Both the position numbers and the translations under genes were made by a program. This document shows, piece by piece, positions 8,074 to 20,454 of a stretch of DNA of 64,000 nt. The DNA comes from Prevotella sp. E9-3 (GTDB lineage Bacteria > Bacteroidota > Bacteroidia > Bacteroidales > Bacteroidaceae): the NCBI RefSeq assembly GCF_022024015.1, contig NZ_CP091786.1:3038001-3102000 (forward strand), written 5' to 3'. The notes beneath the pieces were generated by a model. The model made no database searches and had not been told where the DNA came from. It worked only from the letters and a program-made list of their open reading frames with translations. The stretch's first letter is position 1. Each line of letters begins with the position of its first letter.

Positions 8074-9822
8074 ATGTCTATTCTGATTATTTTCAAGCTT
8101 CTGGGTTCACTGGCACTTCTCATGTTTGGTATGAAGTCCATGAGTGAGGCCTTGCAGAAGATGGCGGGTCCGCAATTGCGACACGTCTTGGGAGCTATGA
8201 CTACCAACCGCTTTACGGGTATGCTGACTGGTATGCTGGTGACAGCTTCGGTACAGTCTTCAACAGCAACGACAGTGATGACCGTTTCGTTCGTGAATGC
8301 AGGCTTGTTGACACTGGCACAGGCCATTTCGGTCATCATGGGTGCTAACATTGGTACTACGCTCACAGCTTGGATTATGTCGGCAGGTATGTCGTTCGAC
8401 ATCACATCGGCGGTCTATCCGGCTTTCTTCCTCGGCATCATCCTTATCTACCAAAAGCGCTATCGCTACATAGGCGACTTCCTGTTCGGTTTGTCGTTCC
8501 TGCTATTAGGCTTAGGCACGCTGCGTGCCACAGGAACAGAGATGCACTTAGGAGAGAATCAGGCATTGCTGGACTTCTTTGCATCGTTCGATCCCACATC
8601 GTTTGTCACCACTATTATATTCCTGCTGTTGGGCGGCATCCTGACGTTCTGCGTACAGTCATCGGCAGCCGTTATGGCCATTACGATGATTCTTTGTTCG
8701 AGCGGTGCGCTGCCTATCTATCAAGGTATTGCATTGGTGATGGGTGAGAATATTGGTACTACCGTTACTTCGAACCTGGCAGCCATGTCGGCCAACACGC
8801 AAGCACGCCGTGCCGCACTGGCCCACATGTTCTTCAACGTGTTTGGCGTGATTTGGATTCTGTTCATTTTCCGTCCTTTCATCGACATGGTATGCGGATG
8901 GGTAGGCTATGATGTAGATATGACCAAAGAGATAGCCGGCACAGGGGCTTTCCTGGCCAACTCGGCAAAACTGAGCTTTGTACTGGCTGCCTTCCACACT
9001 TCTTTCAATGTGGCCAACACGATGATTCTGATTTGGTTTATCCCACAGATTGAGAAATTCGTTTGCTGGGTTATCAAGTCCAAGCGTTTCGATGAGGAAG
9101 AAGATTTCCGTCTGCATTTCATCACTGCCGGTTTCATGAAGACTCCAGAGCTTTCGGTGCTTGAGGCACAGAAGGAGATTTCTTCATTCTCAGAGCGTAT
9201 GCAGCGCATGTTCGGAATGGTAAAGGAATTGCTTGACCTGTCGTCAAGCCAGCAGAATAAGAACAAGAACAACGAGCAGACGTTCAACAAGCTGTTTACT
9301 CGCATTGAGAAATATGAGAGCATCTCAGACAATATGGAGCTGGAGATTGCCCGTTATCTGGAGAGTGTGAGTGACGCCCATCTGTCTGACGATACGAAAG
9401 CAAAGATTCGTGCCATGCTGCGTGAGGTGAGCGAGTTGGAATCTATTGGTGACTCATGCTACAACATGGCTCGCACCATCAACCGTAAGTTCTCTGCCAA
9501 GCAGGATCACTTCATCGAGAAACAGTATGAGCACCTGCACCAGATGATGGGACTGACAGACCAGGCTCTTACACAGATGAACCAGCTGATGGGCGGTCGC
9601 AAGGAAGCTTTCAACGTGAACCGCACGTTCAACATTGAAAACGAGATCAACAACTACCGTAACCAGCTGAAGGCTCAGAACATCATCGATGTAAACAACC
9701 ACGAATACACCTATGCCGAGGGTACTATCTACATTGACCTGATCAACGAGTGTGAGAAACTTGGCGACTATGTAGTGAACGTTGTAGAAGCTCGTATGGG
9801 TACTCGCCAGCGCGAAGCATAA
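8074..9822 (+). CDS. Na/Pi cotransporter family protein with C-terminal PhoU-like domain
   Basis: A 582-residue inner-membrane protein. The N-terminal 350 residues hold about eight membrane segments in two inverted repeats, each with the QSS signature of the PF02690 Na/Pi-cotransporter family (Gln61-Ser-Ser-Thr-Ala-Thr-Thr and Gln195-Ser-Ser-Ala-Ala). The C-terminal 200 residues are helical and PhoU-like (E-S-I-S-D-N-M-E-L-E and S-I-G-D-S-C-Y-N-M-A-R-T-I motifs). By family it imports or exports phosphate with sodium; the PhoU-like part may regulate this. The ATG at 8002 is in frame but precedes the -7 box and lacks family similarity, so 8074 is used. Its last codons begin a run of degenerate tandem repeats. 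Confidence 0.85.
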   Translation: MSILIIFKLLGSLALLMFGMKSMSEALQKMAGPQLRHVLGAMTTNRFTGMLTGMLVTASVQSSTATTVMTVSFVNAGLLTLAQAISVIMGANIGTTLTAWIMSAGMSFDITSAVYPAFFLGIILIYQKRYRYIGDFLFGLSFLLLGLGTLRATGTEMHLGENQALLDFFASFDPTSFVTTIIFLLLGGILTFCVQSSAAVMAITMILCSSGALPIYQGIALVMGENIGTTVTSNLAAMSANTQARRAALAHMFFNVFGVIWILFIFRPFIDMVCGWVGYDVDMTKEIAGTGAFLANSAKLSFVLAAFHTSFNVANTMILIWFIPQIEKFVCWVIKSKRFDEEEDFRLHFITAGFMKTPELSVLEAQKEISSFSERMQRMFGMVKELLDLSSSQQNKNKNNEQTFNKLFTRIEKYESISDNMELEIARYLESVSDAHLSDDTKAKIRAMLREVSELESIGDSCYNMARTINRKFSAKQDHFIEKQYEHLHQMMGLTDQALTQMNQLMGGRKEAFNVNRTFNIENEINNYRNQLKAQNIIDVNNHEYTYAEGTIYIDLINECEKLGDYVVNVVEARMGTRQREA

Positions 9823-9950
9823 AACGGCGCAACAGGTTATTCTAAAGCCTTTCAAGAATGCGCTGACCAGCGCGTAGCATATCCATAAAAACTAATAAGC
9901 TCAACTATAAAAACTGACAAGCTCGTAGCACATCAATAAAAGCTAACAAA
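9803..9950. repeat. Degenerate tandem repeat at the end of the Na/Pi gene
   Basis: Two units of about 40 bp at 9863 and 9914 (51-bp period) share CTGACnAGCnCGTAGCA...ATAAAA.CTAA.AA. A third partial copy (CAGCGCGAAGCAT) covers the last codons of the gene near 9807. The rest of this 185-bp intergenic region holds only the terminator. Confidence 0.6.
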
Positions 9951-9985
9951 AAAAGCTGTCTGCAGAATTTGCAGACAGCTTTTTT
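9948..9985. terminator. Bidirectional intrinsic terminator between the Na/Pi gene and rpoC
   Basis: Perfect 10-bp stem GCTGTCTGCA/TGCAGACAGC (9955-9964 and 9970-9979) with loop GAATT, flanked by A7 on the left and T6 on the right. It can stop both the rightward transporter transcript and the long leftward rpo operon. Confidence 0.9.
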
Positions 9986-10007
9986 ATTGAGTTATTGAAT
10001 CGTTTGA

Positions 10008-13000
10008 TTACTCATCGAGTGTGGGCTCTTCAACGAAGTCGAGAACGTTCTTGCGGTTAGCTTGCATGCGCTCGTATTCTTCCTTAGAACCAACAATCAG
10101 TTTTTCGAACTCGCGAAGACCAGTACCGGCAGGAATCAGGTGACCGCAAATTACGTTCTCCTTCATACCTTCGAGGGTATCAACCTTGCCGCGGATAGCG
10201 GCCTCGTTGAGCACCTTGGTGGTCTCCTGGAACGATGCAGCCGACATGAACGACTTCGTCTGCAGAGCTGCACGGGTGATACCCTGCAGAATCTGGGTAG
10301 AAGTGGCGGGAACGGCATCACGTACCTGAACAAGACGAAGGTCGCGGCGCTTCAGTGAAGAGTTCTCATCGCGCAAACGGCGAGCAGTAACAATCTGACC
10401 AGCTTTCAGGGTCTCAGAATCACCGGCATCGGTAACCACCTTCTTACCCCAGATACGATCGTTCTCCTCAGAGAAGTCGAGCTTGTCAACAATCTCCTGC
10501 TCGAGGAATGATGTATCACCTGGATCATTGATCTGTACCTTACGCATCATCTGACGAACGATAATCTCAAAGTGCTTATCGTTAATCTTAATACCCTGCA
10601 AACGATACACATCCTGTACCTCGTTTACAATATACTCCTGTACAGCGGTGGGACCCTTGATGGCAAGAATGTCGCTCGGGGTGATAGCGCCGTCAGAAAG
10701 AGGAGTGCCAGCACGTACAGCATCGTGTTCCTGAACCAGAATCTGCTTAGACAGAGATACAAGGTACTTGCGCTGTTCGCCAGTCTTTGAAGTAACGATA
10801 ATCTCACGGTTACCACGCTTTACCTTACCCATAGTTACCTCACCGTCGATTTCTGATACAACAGCAGGGTTAGATGGGTTACGAGCCTCAAACAGCTCAG
10901 TTACACGAGGCAGACCGGCGGTAATATCACCACCCTTGGCAGCAGCACGAGGAATCTTAACGAGGGTCTCACCGGTCTTCACGGTCTGACCATCCTCAAC
11001 AACAACGTGACCACCCACAGGGAAGTTATAGGTACCAAGTACCTCGCCATTGGCATCAATGATATTACAGGTAGGTACCTTGGTCTTATCCTTAGACTCG
11101 GTAACAATCTTTTCAGTCAAGCCGGTCGTTTCGTCGGTCTCAGCACGGAAGGTGATGCCTTCGATAACATCATTGAACTTCAGTGTACCTGCATACTCGG
11201 TCACGATAACGGCATTGAAGGGGTCCCACTGGGCAACCTTCTCGCCCTTGCTGACCACGTCGCCAGTCTTATAATAGAGTGAAGAACCATAAGGAACGTT
11301 CACTGTAGAGAGAACAATCTTAGTATTGGGATCAACAAAACGAAGTTCACCCAGACGGCTCACTACCATCTCGCACATACGGCCATCCTCATCGAACGGA
11401 ACGGTACGTACCTCTTCGAATTCCAGACGAGCAGACTCGTACTTAGAAACGATAGAAGCATTGGCAGCTGCGTTGGCAGCCACACCACCGGCGTGGAACG
11501 TACGAAGTGTAAGCTGAGTACCAGGCTCACCAATAGCCTGAGCAGCAATCACACCAACTGCCTCACCCTTCTGCACCATACGACGGGTTGCAAGGTTACG
11601 GCCATAGCACTTACGGCAAACACCCTTCTTCGACTCACAGGTGAGCACTGAGCGAATCTCAACGCTCTCGATTTCGGCCTTCTCAATCTCTTCTGCAAGT
11701 GCTTCAGTGATTTCCTCACCAGCAGGAACAATAACGTCGCCGGTCTTAGGATTAACAACATCGTGAACACTCACACGACCGAGGATACGCTCAGCCAGTG
11801 AAGAAATAACCTCATCACCACTCTTCAACGCAGTGCAGACAAGTCCGCGCAGTGTACCGCAGTCCTCTTCGTTGATAATCACATCGTGAGAAACGTCAAC
11901 AAGACGACGAGTCAGATAACCAGCATCAGCAGTCTTCATAGCGGTATCAGCCAGACCCTTACGAGCACCGTGAGTAGAGATAAAGTACTCCAGCACGGAC
12001 ATACCCTCCTTAAAGTTAGAAAGAATTGGGTTCTCAATAATCTGGTGACCTTCGGCACCGGCCTTCTGAGGCTTAGCCATCAGACCACGGATACCAGACA
12101 ACTGCTTAATCTGATCCTTACTACCACGAGCACCTGAGTCAAGCATCATGAATACAGCGTTGAAGCCCTGGTCGGCCTCGGTCATCTGCTTCATCAGGAT
12201 GTTACCGATATCATTGTTCACGTGAGTCCAAGTATCGATAACCTGGTTGTAACGCTCGTTATCGGTAATGAAGCCCATGTTATAGTTATCAGTAATCTGC
12301 TGAACCTCTTCATTACCCTTGGCAATAAGGTCGGCCTTCTCCTTTGGAATGATGATATCATCAAGGTTAAATGACAGACCAGCGAGGTAAGCCATACGAT
12401 AACCCAAGTTCTTAATACCATCAAGGAATTCACAAGCCTCGGCGAAACCAACGTTCTTGATAACATCAGCAATGATATCGCGCAGAGACTTCTTAGAAAT
12501 AACTTTATTTACATAGCCTACTTCCTTAGGAACAATGCCATTGACAATTACACGTCCAACAGAGGTCTCTACCTGATGACGAATCTTCTTGCCTTCAACA
12601 ACGTCGTCAACGATTACCTTCACCTGAGCGTGCAGATCGCACTTGCCTTCGTTGTGGGCAATGATAGCCTCTTCAGGACCATAGAATGAAAGACCTTCAC
12701 CCTTAGCGCCTGGACGAATCTTTGTGATATAGTACAGACCGAGCACCATATCCTGAGAAGGAACGGTGATAGGAGCACCATTAGCAGGGTTCAGAATATT
12801 GTGGCTCTGGAGCATGAGCAACTGAGCCTCGAGGATAGCCTCGTTTGACAAGGGAAGGTGAACAGCCATCTGGTCACCGTCGAAGTCAGCGTTGAATGCG
12901 GTACAAGCCAATGGGTGCAACTGAATAGCCTTACCCTCAATCAGCTTAGGCTGGAAAGCCTGAATACCCAGACGGTGCAGTGTTGGTGCACGGTTGAGCA

Positions 13001-14336
13001 GTACAGGATGACCCTTCATCACATTCTCCAGGATATCCCAGATAACGGGCTCACGACGGTCAACGATCTTCTTAGCGCTCTTCACAGTCTTCACAATACC
13101 GCGCTCAATGAGCTTACGGATGATGAATGGCTTATAGAGCTCTGCAGCCATCAGTTTGGGCAGACCGCACTCACCCATCTTCAATTCAGGACCTACAACG
13201 ATTACTGAACGAGCTGAATAGTCAACACGCTTACCGAGCAAGTTCTGACGGAAACGTCCCTGCTTACCTTTCAGTGAGTCAGAGAGTGACTTCAAAGGAC
13301 GGTTAGAATCGCTCTTCACAGCTGAAGACTTACGGCTGTTGTCGAAGAGTGAGTCAACAGCTTCCTGCAACATACGCTTCTCGTTACGGAGAATCACTTC
13401 AGGAGCCTTAATTTCCATCAGACGCTTCAGTCGATTGTTACGAATGATAACGCGACGATAGAGGTCGTTCAGGTCAGAAGTTGCAAAGCGACCACCATCC
13501 AGTGGAACGAGAGGACGGAGTTCGGGAGGTGTCACAGGGATAATCTTCATGATCATCCACTCGGGACGGTTGATACCTTTCTCAACACTTGAACGGAAAG
13601 CCTCTACCACCTGTAAGCGCTTCAAAGCCTCATTCTTACGCTGCTGTGATGAATCAGTATTGGCACGATCGCGCAGTTCATAAGAGAGTGAATCGAGGTC
13701 AATCTGCTGCAGCAGTTCATACACAGCCTCTGCACCCATCTTAGCAACGAACTTGTTGGGATCGCTATCATCAAGCAAGTAGTTGTCTTCAGACAATTGG
13801 TTGTCTAAGATATCATTATATTCCTCTTCTGACAACAAGTCAAATTTCTGTGAACCAAGAACAGGATTGCCTTCAGCATCTTTACGACCCTCTAAGGCAC
13901 CTGGCTGGATAACCACGTAGCGCTCATAATAGATGATGGCATCGAGTTTCTTGGTAGGAAGGCCAAGCAGATAACCGATCTTGTTGGGCAGACTACGGAA
14001 GTACCAGATATGAGCTACAGGCACCACCAATTCAATGTGACCACTACGCTCACGACGTACTTTCTTCTCAGTTACCTCAACACCGCAACGGTCGCACACA
14101 ATACCTTTATAACGGATACGCTTGTACTTACCGCAGGCGCACTCATAATCCTTAGTAGGACCAAAGATACGCTCGCAGAACAAACCATCGCGCTCTGGCT
14201 TATAGGTGCGGTAGTTGATGGTCTCAGGCTTGGTCACCTCGCCAAATGAGTTTTCAAGGATTTCCTCAGGCGAAGCAAGTCCAATGGTAATTTTGGTAAA
14301 ATTACTCTTTGTCTTTATATCTTTCTTGAAAGCCAT
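10008..14336 (-). CDS. rpoC: DNA-directed RNA polymerase subunit beta'
   Basis: A 1442-residue beta' subunit, the usual length in Bacteroidetes. The N-terminal zinc ribbon ligands are visible (Cys66, Cys68, Cys81, Cys84), as is the catalytic magnesium loop Asn482-Ala-Asp484-Phe-Asp486-Gly-Asp488. The second zinc site ([13 protein letters not shown]) and the trigger-loop region ([29 protein letters not shown]) follow. It is the last gene of the leftward operon, 36 bp after rpoB, and is followed by a strong terminator. No unusual substitutions noticed. Confidence 0.98.
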   Translation of the reverse strand: MAFKKDIKTKSNFTKITIGLASPEEILENSFGEVTKPETINYRTYKPERDGLFCERIFGPTKDYECACGKYKRIRYKGIVCDRCGVEVTEKKVRRERSGHIELVVPVAHIWYFRSLPNKIGYLLGLPTKKLDAIIYYERYVVIQPGALEGRKDAEGNPVLGSQKFDLLSEEEYNDILDNQLSEDNYLLDDSDPNKFVAKMGAEAVYELLQQIDLDSLSYELRDRANTDSSQQRKNEALKRLQVVEAFRSSVEKGINRPEWMIMKIIPVTPPELRPLVPLDGGRFATSDLNDLYRRVIIRNNRLKRLMEIKAPEVILRNEKRMLQEAVDSLFDNSRKSSAVKSDSNRPLKSLSDSLKGKQGRFRQNLLGKRVDYSARSVIVVGPELKMGECGLPKLMAAELYKPFIIRKLIERGIVKTVKSAKKIVDRREPVIWDILENVMKGHPVLLNRAPTLHRLGIQAFQPKLIEGKAIQLHPLACTAFNADFDGDQMAVHLPLSNEAILEAQLLMLQSHNILNPANGAPITVPSQDMVLGLYYITKIRPGAKGEGLSFYGPEEAIIAHNEGKCDLHAQVKVIVDDVVEGKKIRHQVETSVGRVIVNGIVPKEVGYVNKVISKKSLRDIIADVIKNVGFAEACEFLDGIKNLGYRMAYLAGLSFNLDDIIIPKEKADLIAKGNEEVQQITDNYNMGFITDNERYNQVIDTWTHVNNDIGNILMKQMTEADQGFNAVFMMLDSGARGSKDQIKQLSGIRGLMAKPQKAGAEGHQIIENPILSNFKEGMSVLEYFISTHGARKGLADTAMKTADAGYLTRRLVDVSHDVIINEEDCGTLRGLVCTALKSGDEVISSLAERILGRVSVHDVVNPKTGDVIVPAGEEITEALAEEIEKAEIESVEIRSVLTCESKKGVCRKCYGRNLATRRMVQKGEAVGVIAAQAIGEPGTQLTLRTFHAGGVAANAAANASIVSKYESARLEFEEVRTVPFDEDGRMCEMVVSRLGELRFVDPNTKIVLSTVNVPYGSSLYYKTGDVVSKGEKVAQWDPFNAVIVTEYAGTLKFNDVIEGITFRAETDETTGLTEKIVTESKDKTKVPTCNIIDANGEVLGTYNFPVGGHVVVEDGQTVKTGETLVKIPRAAAKGGDITAGLPRVTELFEARNPSNPAVVSEIDGEVTMGKVKRGNREIIVTSKTGEQRKYLVSLSKQILVQEHDAVRAGTPLSDGAITPSDILAIKGPTAVQEYIVNEVQDVYRLQGIKINDKHFEIIVRQMMRKVQINDPGDTSFLEQEIVDKLDFSEENDRIWGKKVVTDAGDSETLKAGQIVTARRLRDENSSLKRRDLRLVQVRDAVPATSTQILQGITRAALQTKSFMSAASFQETTKVLNEAAIRGKVDTLEGMKENVICGHLIPAGTGLREFEKLIVGSKEEYERMQANRKNVLDFVEEPTLDE

Positions 14337-14372
14337 AATTTTCTTTTTTCAATTATCAATTTTCAATTACCT

Positions 14373-17300
14373 TTAGTCGAGCTTCACGCTCAAGCCGAGA
14401 CCACGCAATTCGTGGAGCAGCACGTTCAGCGACTCAGGAATACCAGGAGTTGGCATAGGATCACCCTTAACGATTGCTTCGTAAGCCTTAGAACGACCAA
14501 CGGTATCGTCAGACTTAATGGTCAGAACCTCCTGCAGCACATGGCTTGCACCGAATGCCTCAAGAGCCCAAACCTCCATCTCACCAAAACGCTGACCACC
14601 GAACTGGGCTTTACCGCCAAGAGGCTGCTGAGTGATGAGTGAGTACGGACCGATAGAACGGGCGTGCATCTTGTCTTCAACCATGTGACCGAGTTTCAAG
14701 AAGTAGGTGATACCTACAGTAGCGGGCTGGTCGAAACGTTCACCGGTTTCACCATCATAGAGGTGAGTAGAACAGAGGTGAGGCAGACCGGCCTTGTCAG
14801 TCCATTCAGCAAGGTCCTCAAGTTTAGCACCATCAAAGATAGGAGTAGCAAACTTAACGCCGAGCTTCTTACCTGCTGCACCAAGGATAGCCTCAAAGAT
14901 CTGTCCAAGGTTCATACGAGAAGGCACACCCAGTGGGTTCAGTACCAAGTCAACAGGACGACCATCCTCAAGGAATGGCATATCCTCCTGACGTACCACC
15001 TTTGAAACGATACCCTTGTTACCGTGACGACCAGCGAGTTTATCACCTACACCAATCTTACGTTTCTTAGCCACATAAACCTTGGCCATCTGCAGAATAC
15101 CTGAAGGCAGTTCGTCACCAATAGTAATGGCAAACTTCTTACGCTTCATCTCGGCATCAAGCAGCTTGTACTTCTTCATATAGTTGATGATGAGCTGAGC
15201 GATGAGTTCGTTCTTGTGATCATCATTCGTCCACTTGTTGGTCTGGATATCACCATATTCCAGGTTCTTCAGAGCAGTAACAGTGAACTTAGAGCCCTTA
15301 GAGATAATCTCTGCACCAGTATAGTCCTTCACGCCCTGTGAAGTCTTACCCTTGGTCAGGGTCATCAGCTTATCAATCAGAATATCCTTCAAGTCCTCAA
15401 CCTTTGCCTCATATTCCTCATCGATCTTAGCAAGGATCTGCTTATCCTGCATCTTGGTCTGACGTGTCTTGATAGCACGGGCGAAGAGCTTCTTGTCGAT
15501 GATAACACCAGACAGAGAAGGATTTGCCTTCAATGAAGAATCCTTCACATCACCGGCCTTGTCACCGAAGATAGCACGAAGCAGTTTCTCTTCTGGTGAA
15601 GGATCGCTCTCACCCTTAGGTGAAATCTTACCAATCAGGATATCACCTGGCTCAACACGAGCACCAACACGGATGATACCATTCTCGTCCAGATCCTTGG
15701 TAGCTTCCTCACTTACGTTAGGAATATCAGCAGTGAACTCTTCTACGCCACGCTTGGTTTCACGTACATCAAGAGAATACTCGTCAACATGAACTGAAGT
15801 GAGCACGTCCTCACGAACGATACGCTCGTTCAATACGATAGCATCCTCATAGTTGTAACCCTTCCAAGGCATATAAGCCACCAACAGGTTACGGCCCAGT
15901 GCCAACTCACCATTTTCGGTAGCATAGCCCTCAGTCAGAATATCACCCTTCTTCACACGCTGTCCCTTATTACAGATAGGACGCAGGTCGATAGTCATAT
16001 TCTGGTTGGTACGACGGAACTTAGCAATACGGTATTCCTTCAATGCAGGTTCAAAGCTTACGAACTCTTCATCCTCAGTACGATCGTAGAGAATACGAAT
16101 GGTTGTAGCATCAACATATTCAATAACGCCATCGCCCTCGGCAGTAACCATAGTACGTGAGTCCTCACATACCTGCTTCTCAATACCAGTACCTACGATA
16201 GGAGCCTCATTATGAAGCAGAGGTACAGCCTGACGCATCATGTTAGATCCCATCAGAGCACGGTGAGCATCATCATGCTCCAAGAAAGGAATCAGCGAAG
16301 CAGCGATAGAAGCAATCTGCTGAGGTGACACATCCATCAGGTCAACATCTGTTGGAGGCACAACGGGGAAGTCGGCATCCTGACGACATTTTACTACAGG
16401 ACGGATGAAGGTGCCATCATCATTCAGCGGAGCATTACCCTGACCAATGATATGTTCAGATTCTTCCTCTGCAGTCAGATAAACGATACCATCGTCATTC
16501 AGGTTGGCAATACCATTCTCCACCTTACGATAAGGAGTCTGTATAAAGCCGAGCTCATTAATCTTAGCATATACACACAGTGAAGAAATCAGACCAATGT
16601 TAGGACCTTCAGGGCTCTCAATTGGGCAGAGACGACCATAGTGTGTATAGTGTACGTCACGTACCTCAAAACCGGCACGCTCACGTGACAGACCGCCAGG
16701 ACCTAGAGCAGAGAGACGACGCTTGTGCGTAACCTCAGCCAAGGGGTTGGTCTGATCCATGAACTGTGACAGAGGATTAGTACCGAAGAACGAATTGATC
16801 ACGCTTGAGATAGTCTTAGCGTTAATCAGATCGGTTGGAGTGAACACCTCATTGTCACGAACGTTCATGCGCTCACGAATGGTGCGGTTCATACGAGCCA
16901 GACCAATCGAGAACTGATTGCTCAGCTGCTCACCTACAGTACGTACGCGACGGTTTGACAAGTGGTCGATATCGTCAACGGTAGCCTTAGAGTTAATCAG
17001 CTGAATGAGATACTTAATAATCTCAATAATATCTTCTTTAGTCAGAACGCGAACATCCATATCGGTGTTGAGTCCCAACTTCTTGTTAATTCTGTAACGG
17101 CCTACATCACCCAGATCATAGCGTTTGTCAGAGAAGAACAAGTTCTGGATAACCTCACGAGCACTGGCATCATCGGCAGGATCAGCATTACGCAACTGAC
17201 GATAGATGTAGAGCACAGCCTCCTTCTCAGAGTTACTGGGGTCCTTAGCCAATGTATTGAAGATAATGCTATAGTCCTGAGCAACACTCTCATCCTTATG

Positions 17301-18185
17301 AACAAGAATTGTCTGAGCACCACTCTCAAGAATATCCATCATATTCTCTTCAGTGATTTCAGTCTCACGGTCCATAATAACCTCGTTACGCTCAATAGAA
17401 ACTACTTCACCAGTATCCTCATCAACGAAATCCTCATTCCAACTCTTCAGTACGCGGGCAGCCAGACGACATCCGAGCACCTTCTTCAGAGCGGCCTTAT
17501 TAACCTTCACTTCCTCTGCAAGATCGAAAATTTTCAGAATATCCTTATCAGTTTCGAAACCGATAGCACGCAACAGGGTAGTAACAGGCAACTTCTTCTT
17601 ACGGTCGATGTAAGCATACATCACATTATTGATATCGGTAGCAAACTCAATCCATGAGCCCTTAAATGGAATAATACGGGCTGAATATAAGAGTGTACCA
17701 TTAGCATGTACATTCTGACCAAAGAAAACACCGGGTGAACGATGCAACTGAGAAACGACAACGCGCTCAGCACCATTAATAACAAAAGTGCCATTAGCCG
17801 TCATATAAGGAATCGGTCCCAGGAACACGTCCTGAATCACTGTGGGGAAATCCACATGGTCAGGATCGGTGCAATACAGTTTCAGCTTAGCCTTCAAGGG
17901 CACGCTATAGGTAAGACCACGCTCCAGACATTCGTCAATCGTGTAGCGAGGCGGGTCAATATAGTAATCCAAGAACTCAAGAACAAAGCTGTTACGAGTA
18001 TCGGTGATAGGGAAGTTCTCTGCGAACACCTTATACAAACCGTCGTTCTTGCGTTCTTCAGGCGGAGTGTCCAACTGCAGAAAGTCCTTAAAAGACTTTA
18101 ATTGCACATCCAGGAAATCCGGTAACGGCATCGGATTCTTGACGCTGCCAAAATTTACTCTGTTGTCTATTACTTTTGAAGCCAT
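14373..18185 (-). CDS. rpoB: DNA-directed RNA polymerase subunit beta
   Basis: A 1270-residue beta subunit. The rifampicin-region block is recognisable and wild-type-looking ([18 protein letters not shown] followed by LSALGPGGL), with the Asp, His and Ser residues most often altered in resistance all present. The C-terminal clamp region ends in the usual helix ([15 protein letters not shown]). It forms the catalytic core with RpoC, its operon partner 36 bp downstream. The 144-bp gap separating it from rplL contains CTAG repeats and a stem-loop that could attenuate transcription. Confidence 0.98.
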   Translation of the reverse strand: MASKVIDNRVNFGSVKNPMPLPDFLDVQLKSFKDFLQLDTPPEERKNDGLYKVFAENFPITDTRNSFVLEFLDYYIDPPRYTIDECLERGLTYSVPLKAKLKLYCTDPDHVDFPTVIQDVFLGPIPYMTANGTFVINGAERVVVSQLHRSPGVFFGQNVHANGTLLYSARIIPFKGSWIEFATDINNVMYAYIDRKKKLPVTTLLRAIGFETDKDILKIFDLAEEVKVNKAALKKVLGCRLAARVLKSWNEDFVDEDTGEVVSIERNEVIMDRETEITEENMMDILESGAQTILVHKDESVAQDYSIIFNTLAKDPSNSEKEAVLYIYRQLRNADPADDASAREVIQNLFFSDKRYDLGDVGRYRINKKLGLNTDMDVRVLTKEDIIEIIKYLIQLINSKATVDDIDHLSNRRVRTVGEQLSNQFSIGLARMNRTIRERMNVRDNEVFTPTDLINAKTISSVINSFFGTNPLSQFMDQTNPLAEVTHKRRLSALGPGGLSRERAGFEVRDVHYTHYGRLCPIESPEGPNIGLISSLCVYAKINELGFIQTPYRKVENGIANLNDDGIVYLTAEEESEHIIGQGNAPLNDDGTFIRPVVKCRQDADFPVVPPTDVDLMDVSPQQIASIAASLIPFLEHDDAHRALMGSNMMRQAVPLLHNEAPIVGTGIEKQVCEDSRTMVTAEGDGVIEYVDATTIRILYDRTEDEEFVSFEPALKEYRIAKFRRTNQNMTIDLRPICNKGQRVKKGDILTEGYATENGELALGRNLLVAYMPWKGYNYEDAIVLNERIVREDVLTSVHVDEYSLDVRETKRGVEEFTADIPNVSEEATKDLDENGIIRVGARVEPGDILIGKISPKGESDPSPEEKLLRAIFGDKAGDVKDSSLKANPSLSGVIIDKKLFARAIKTRQTKMQDKQILAKIDEEYEAKVEDLKDILIDKLMTLTKGKTSQGVKDYTGAEIISKGSKFTVTALKNLEYGDIQTNKWTNDDHKNELIAQLIINYMKKYKLLDAEMKRKKFAITIGDELPSGILQMAKVYVAKKRKIGVGDKLAGRHGNKGIVSKVVRQEDMPFLEDGRPVDLVLNPLGVPSRMNLGQIFEAILGAAGKKLGVKFATPIFDGAKLEDLAEWTDKAGLPHLCSTHLYDGETGERFDQPATVGITYFLKLGHMVEDKMHARSIGPYSLITQQPLGGKAQFGGQRFGEMEVWALEAFGASHVLQEVLTIKSDDTVGRSKAYEAIVKGDPMPTPGIPESLNVLLHELRGLGLSVKLD

Positions 18186-18209
18186 AAAAAATATTGTAGT
18201 TATTGTTTC

Positions 18210-18260
18210 CTAGTGAAACCAGTGATACTAGTCATACTAGATATACTAGTTTTTGACTAG
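18210..18260. repeat. CTAG array between rplL and rpoB
   Basis: CTAG occurs at 18210, 18228, 18237, 18246 and 18257; the spacings are 18, 9, 9 and 11 bp. CTAG is an uncommon tetramer in most bacterial genomes, so five in 50 bp is striking. A matching array with exact 9-bp spacing lies downstream of tuf. Confidence 0.75.
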
Positions 18261-18274
18261 AAAAGACAAGAAAA

Positions 18275-18307
18275 GGTTAGGAACCCTCGACTGGAGAGTC
18301 CCTAACC
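18275..18307 (-). terminator. Stem-loop, likely attenuator, between rplL and rpoB
   Basis: GGTTAGG at 18275-18281 pairs with CCTAACC at 18301-18307, with an inner imperfect stem (CCCTCGACTGGAG). Read leftward it is followed by TTTTCTTG. Its place between ribosomal stalk genes and rpoBC matches the partial terminator known at the same place in enterobacteria; function here is inferred. Confidence 0.6.
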
Positions 18308-18329
18308 AAAATTATTGTTGTTTTCTGAA

Positions 18330-18710
18330 TTACTTCAGCTCAACCTCGGCACCAGCGGCCTCGATAGCCTTCTTAAGGTTCTCAGCCTCTTCCTTAGCCA
18401 GACCTTCCTTAACGGTAGCGGGAGCACCGTCAACGAGATCCTTAGCTTCCTTCAGACCAAGGCCACAAGCTTCCTTAACGGCCTTAACAACCTGCAGCTT
18501 GTTAGCGCCAGCAGCCTTCAGGATTACATCGAAAGATGTCTTCTCTTCAGCAGCGGGGGCAGCGCCACCAGCAGCGGGACCAGCAGCTACAGCAACGGCT
18601 GCAGCAGCAGGCTCAATTCCATACTCGTCCTTCAGGACTGTTGCCAACTCGTTAACTTCTTTTACAGTAAGGTTTACCAACTCTTCTGCAATAGCTTTAA
18701 TATCTGCCAT
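18330..18710 (-). CDS. rplL: 50S ribosomal protein L7/L12
   Basis: A 126-residue acidic stalk protein. It has the N-terminal dimerisation helix, the Ala/Gly-rich hinge ([22 protein letters not shown] region, about residues 37-58) and the C-terminal factor-binding domain ([32 protein letters not shown]). It recruits translation GTPases to the ribosome. It follows rplJ by 50 bp, as usual. Confidence 0.97.
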   Translation of the reverse strand: MADIKAIAEELVNLTVKEVNELATVLKDEYGIEPAAAAVAVAAGPAAGGAAPAAEEKTSFDVILKAAGANKLQVVKAVKEACGLGLKEAKDLVDGAPATVKEGLAKEEAENLKKAIEAAGAEVELK

Positions 18711-18760
18711 TTTATTTAAATTTTTAATTGTTTTTAATGTTAATGTGATAAAGTCTTCGC

Positions 18761-19276
18761 TTATTTGTTACGCTCAGCGATTGCGTCGAGGATACCATGA
18801 ATCTTGCCACCGGCATTGAGTCCAGAAACAACGTTCTTGATCGGCGACTGCAGCAGAGCCACAACATCGGCGATAAGTTCGTTCTTGCTCTTGATAGCAA
18901 CGAGTTCTTCGAGCTTATCAGCACCAACGAAGATACTTTCTTCAGCATAGGCGCCCTTAAGAGCGGGAATACCTTCTTTTTTATACTCCTTCAGGAGTTT
19001 AGCAGGTACGTTTGCTGTCTCAGCGAACATCACAGCAGTATTACCCTTCAAGCAGTCATACAGAGGTTCGAAATCAATCTCCGAAGCTTCGAAAGCTTTG
19101 TGGAGCAGGGTGTTTTTAACAACCACCAGTTTGATATCGTTCTTAAAGCACTTACGACGCAAGTCGCTAGTCTTCTCTGCATCCAGTCCAGTAAGGTCAA
19201 CGAGGTAGAAATGGGGATACTTCTTCAGTTTCTCACCAAGTTCTACAATGATAGTATCTTTTAATTCCTTTTTCAT
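18761..19276 (-). CDS. rplJ: 50S ribosomal protein L10
   Basis: A 171-residue protein matching the L10 family: an N-terminal RNA-binding domain with [21 protein letters not shown] followed by [10 protein letters not shown], and a C-terminal helix that anchors L7/L12 dimers. It lies between rplA (20 bp upstream) and rplL (50 bp downstream). In other bacteria L10 represses its own operon by binding the leader; no clear leader structure was identified here. Confidence 0.96.
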   Translation of the reverse strand: MKKELKDTIIVELGEKLKKYPHFYLVDLTGLDAEKTSDLRRKCFKNDIKLVVVKNTLLHKAFEASEIDFEPLYDCLKGNTAVMFAETANVPAKLLKEYKKEGIPALKGAYAEESIFVGADKLEELVAIKSKNELIADVVALLQSPIKNVVSGLNAGGKIHGILDAIAERNK

Positions 19277-19296
19277 TTGTCTAATCTTTTAACGAG

Positions 19297-19989
19297 TTAT
19301 TCAACTGATTTAGGATCTATCTTGATACCCTTACTCATTGTGCTTGATATAAAGATACTCTTGATATATGTACCTTTTGCAGCAGCGGGCTTCAGCTTAA
19401 TGATAGTAGAGATAAACTCTTTAGCATTCTCGAAGATCTGATCAGCAGTAAAAGAAATCTTACCGATTGAGGTATGAACAATACCAGTCTTATCGACCTT
19501 GAAATCGATCTTACCCTGCTTCACTTCCTTCACAGCCTTAGCCACATCCATTGTAACTGTACCGCTCTTTGGGTTAGGCATCAAGCCACGAGGACCGAGT
19601 ACACGACCCAAGGGACCCAGCTTACCCATGCATGAGGGCATAGTAATGATAACATCAACATCGGTCCAACCGCCTTTGATCTTTTCGATATACTCATCGA
19701 GACCAACATAGTCAGCACCAGCTTCCTTAGCGGCAGCCTCCTGATCAGGAGTACAGAGAGCGAGCACACGTGTAACCTTACCAGTTCCGTTAGGCAGCGA
19801 AACAACGCCGCGAACCATCTGGTTGGCCTTACGAGGATCTACGCCCAAGCGAACATCAACATCAACTGAAGCTTCAAACTTAGTCGTAGTGATTTCTTTC
19901 ACGAGACTAGCTGCTTCCTTCAATGTGTAGGCTTTCCCTGCTTCAACCTTATCAGCGACCAACTTTTGATTTTTTGTCAGTTTACTCAT
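19297..19989 (-). CDS. rplA: 50S ribosomal protein L1
   Basis: A 230-residue L1 protein of standard length with the family signature block ([17 protein letters not shown]) and the RKANQMVRG motif near residue 53. It binds 23S rRNA at the L1 stalk and can act as a translational repressor. It lies 24 bp after rplK and 20 bp before rplJ. Confidence 0.97.
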   Translation of the reverse strand: MSKLTKNQKLVADKVEAGKAYTLKEAASLVKEITTTKFEASVDVDVRLGVDPRKANQMVRGVVSLPNGTGKVTRVLALCTPDQEAAAKEAGADYVGLDEYIEKIKGGWTDVDVIITMPSCMGKLGPLGRVLGPRGLMPNPKSGTVTMDVAKAVKEVKQGKIDFKVDKTGIVHTSIGKISFTADQIFENAKEFISTIIKLKPAAAKGTYIKSIFISSTMSKGIKIDPKSVE

Positions 19990-20013
19990 TGTCTTTTAAA
20001 ATTGAAGTTATTG

Positions 20014-20454
20014 TTATTTACCAGGGAACTCCCCTTGTACAGTGATACCCATGCTACGAGCTGTACCAGCAATCACTTTCATTGCAGACTCAACAGTGAA
20101 GCAGTTCAAATCAGGAAGTTTATCCTCAGCGATAGCACGAACCTGATCCCAAGTTATAGTAGCTACCTTCTTACGGTTAGGCTCAGCAGAGCCGCTCTTT
20201 ACCTTAGCTGCTTCCAACAGCTGAACAGCTGCAGGAGGAGTCTTAATAACGAAACTGAATGACTTGTCAGTGTAGTATGTGATAACGACAGGAAGAACCT
20301 TACCTGCCTTATCCTGGGTTCTGGCGTTGAACTCTTTGCAGAATCCCATGATATTAATACCCTTTGAACCCAGAGCAGGTCCTACGGGAGGCGAGGGATT
20401 CGCAGCGCCACCTTTAATCTGTAATTTGATTAATCCAGCAACTTCTTTAGCCAT
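20014..20454 (-). CDS. rplK: 50S ribosomal protein L11
   Basis: A 146-residue L11 protein with the proline-rich N-terminal domain ([20 protein letters not shown]) and the C-terminal rRNA-binding domain ending in [10 protein letters not shown]. It shapes the GTPase-associated centre with L7/L12. A 95-bp gap separates it from nusG; no promoter was seen there. Confidence 0.97.
   Translation of the reverse strand: MAKEVAGLIKLQIKGGAANPSPPVGPALGSKGINIMGFCKEFNARTQDKAGKVLPVVITYYTDKSFSFVIKTPPAAVQLLEAAKVKSGSAEPNRKKVATITWDQVRAIAEDKLPDLNCFTVESAMKVIAGTARSMGITVQGEFPGK

Noticed and set aside
14373..18185. Rifampicin-resistance substitutions in rpoB
   Set aside because: The SQFMDQ...THKRR...LSALG block has the wild-type residues at the usual resistance positions.
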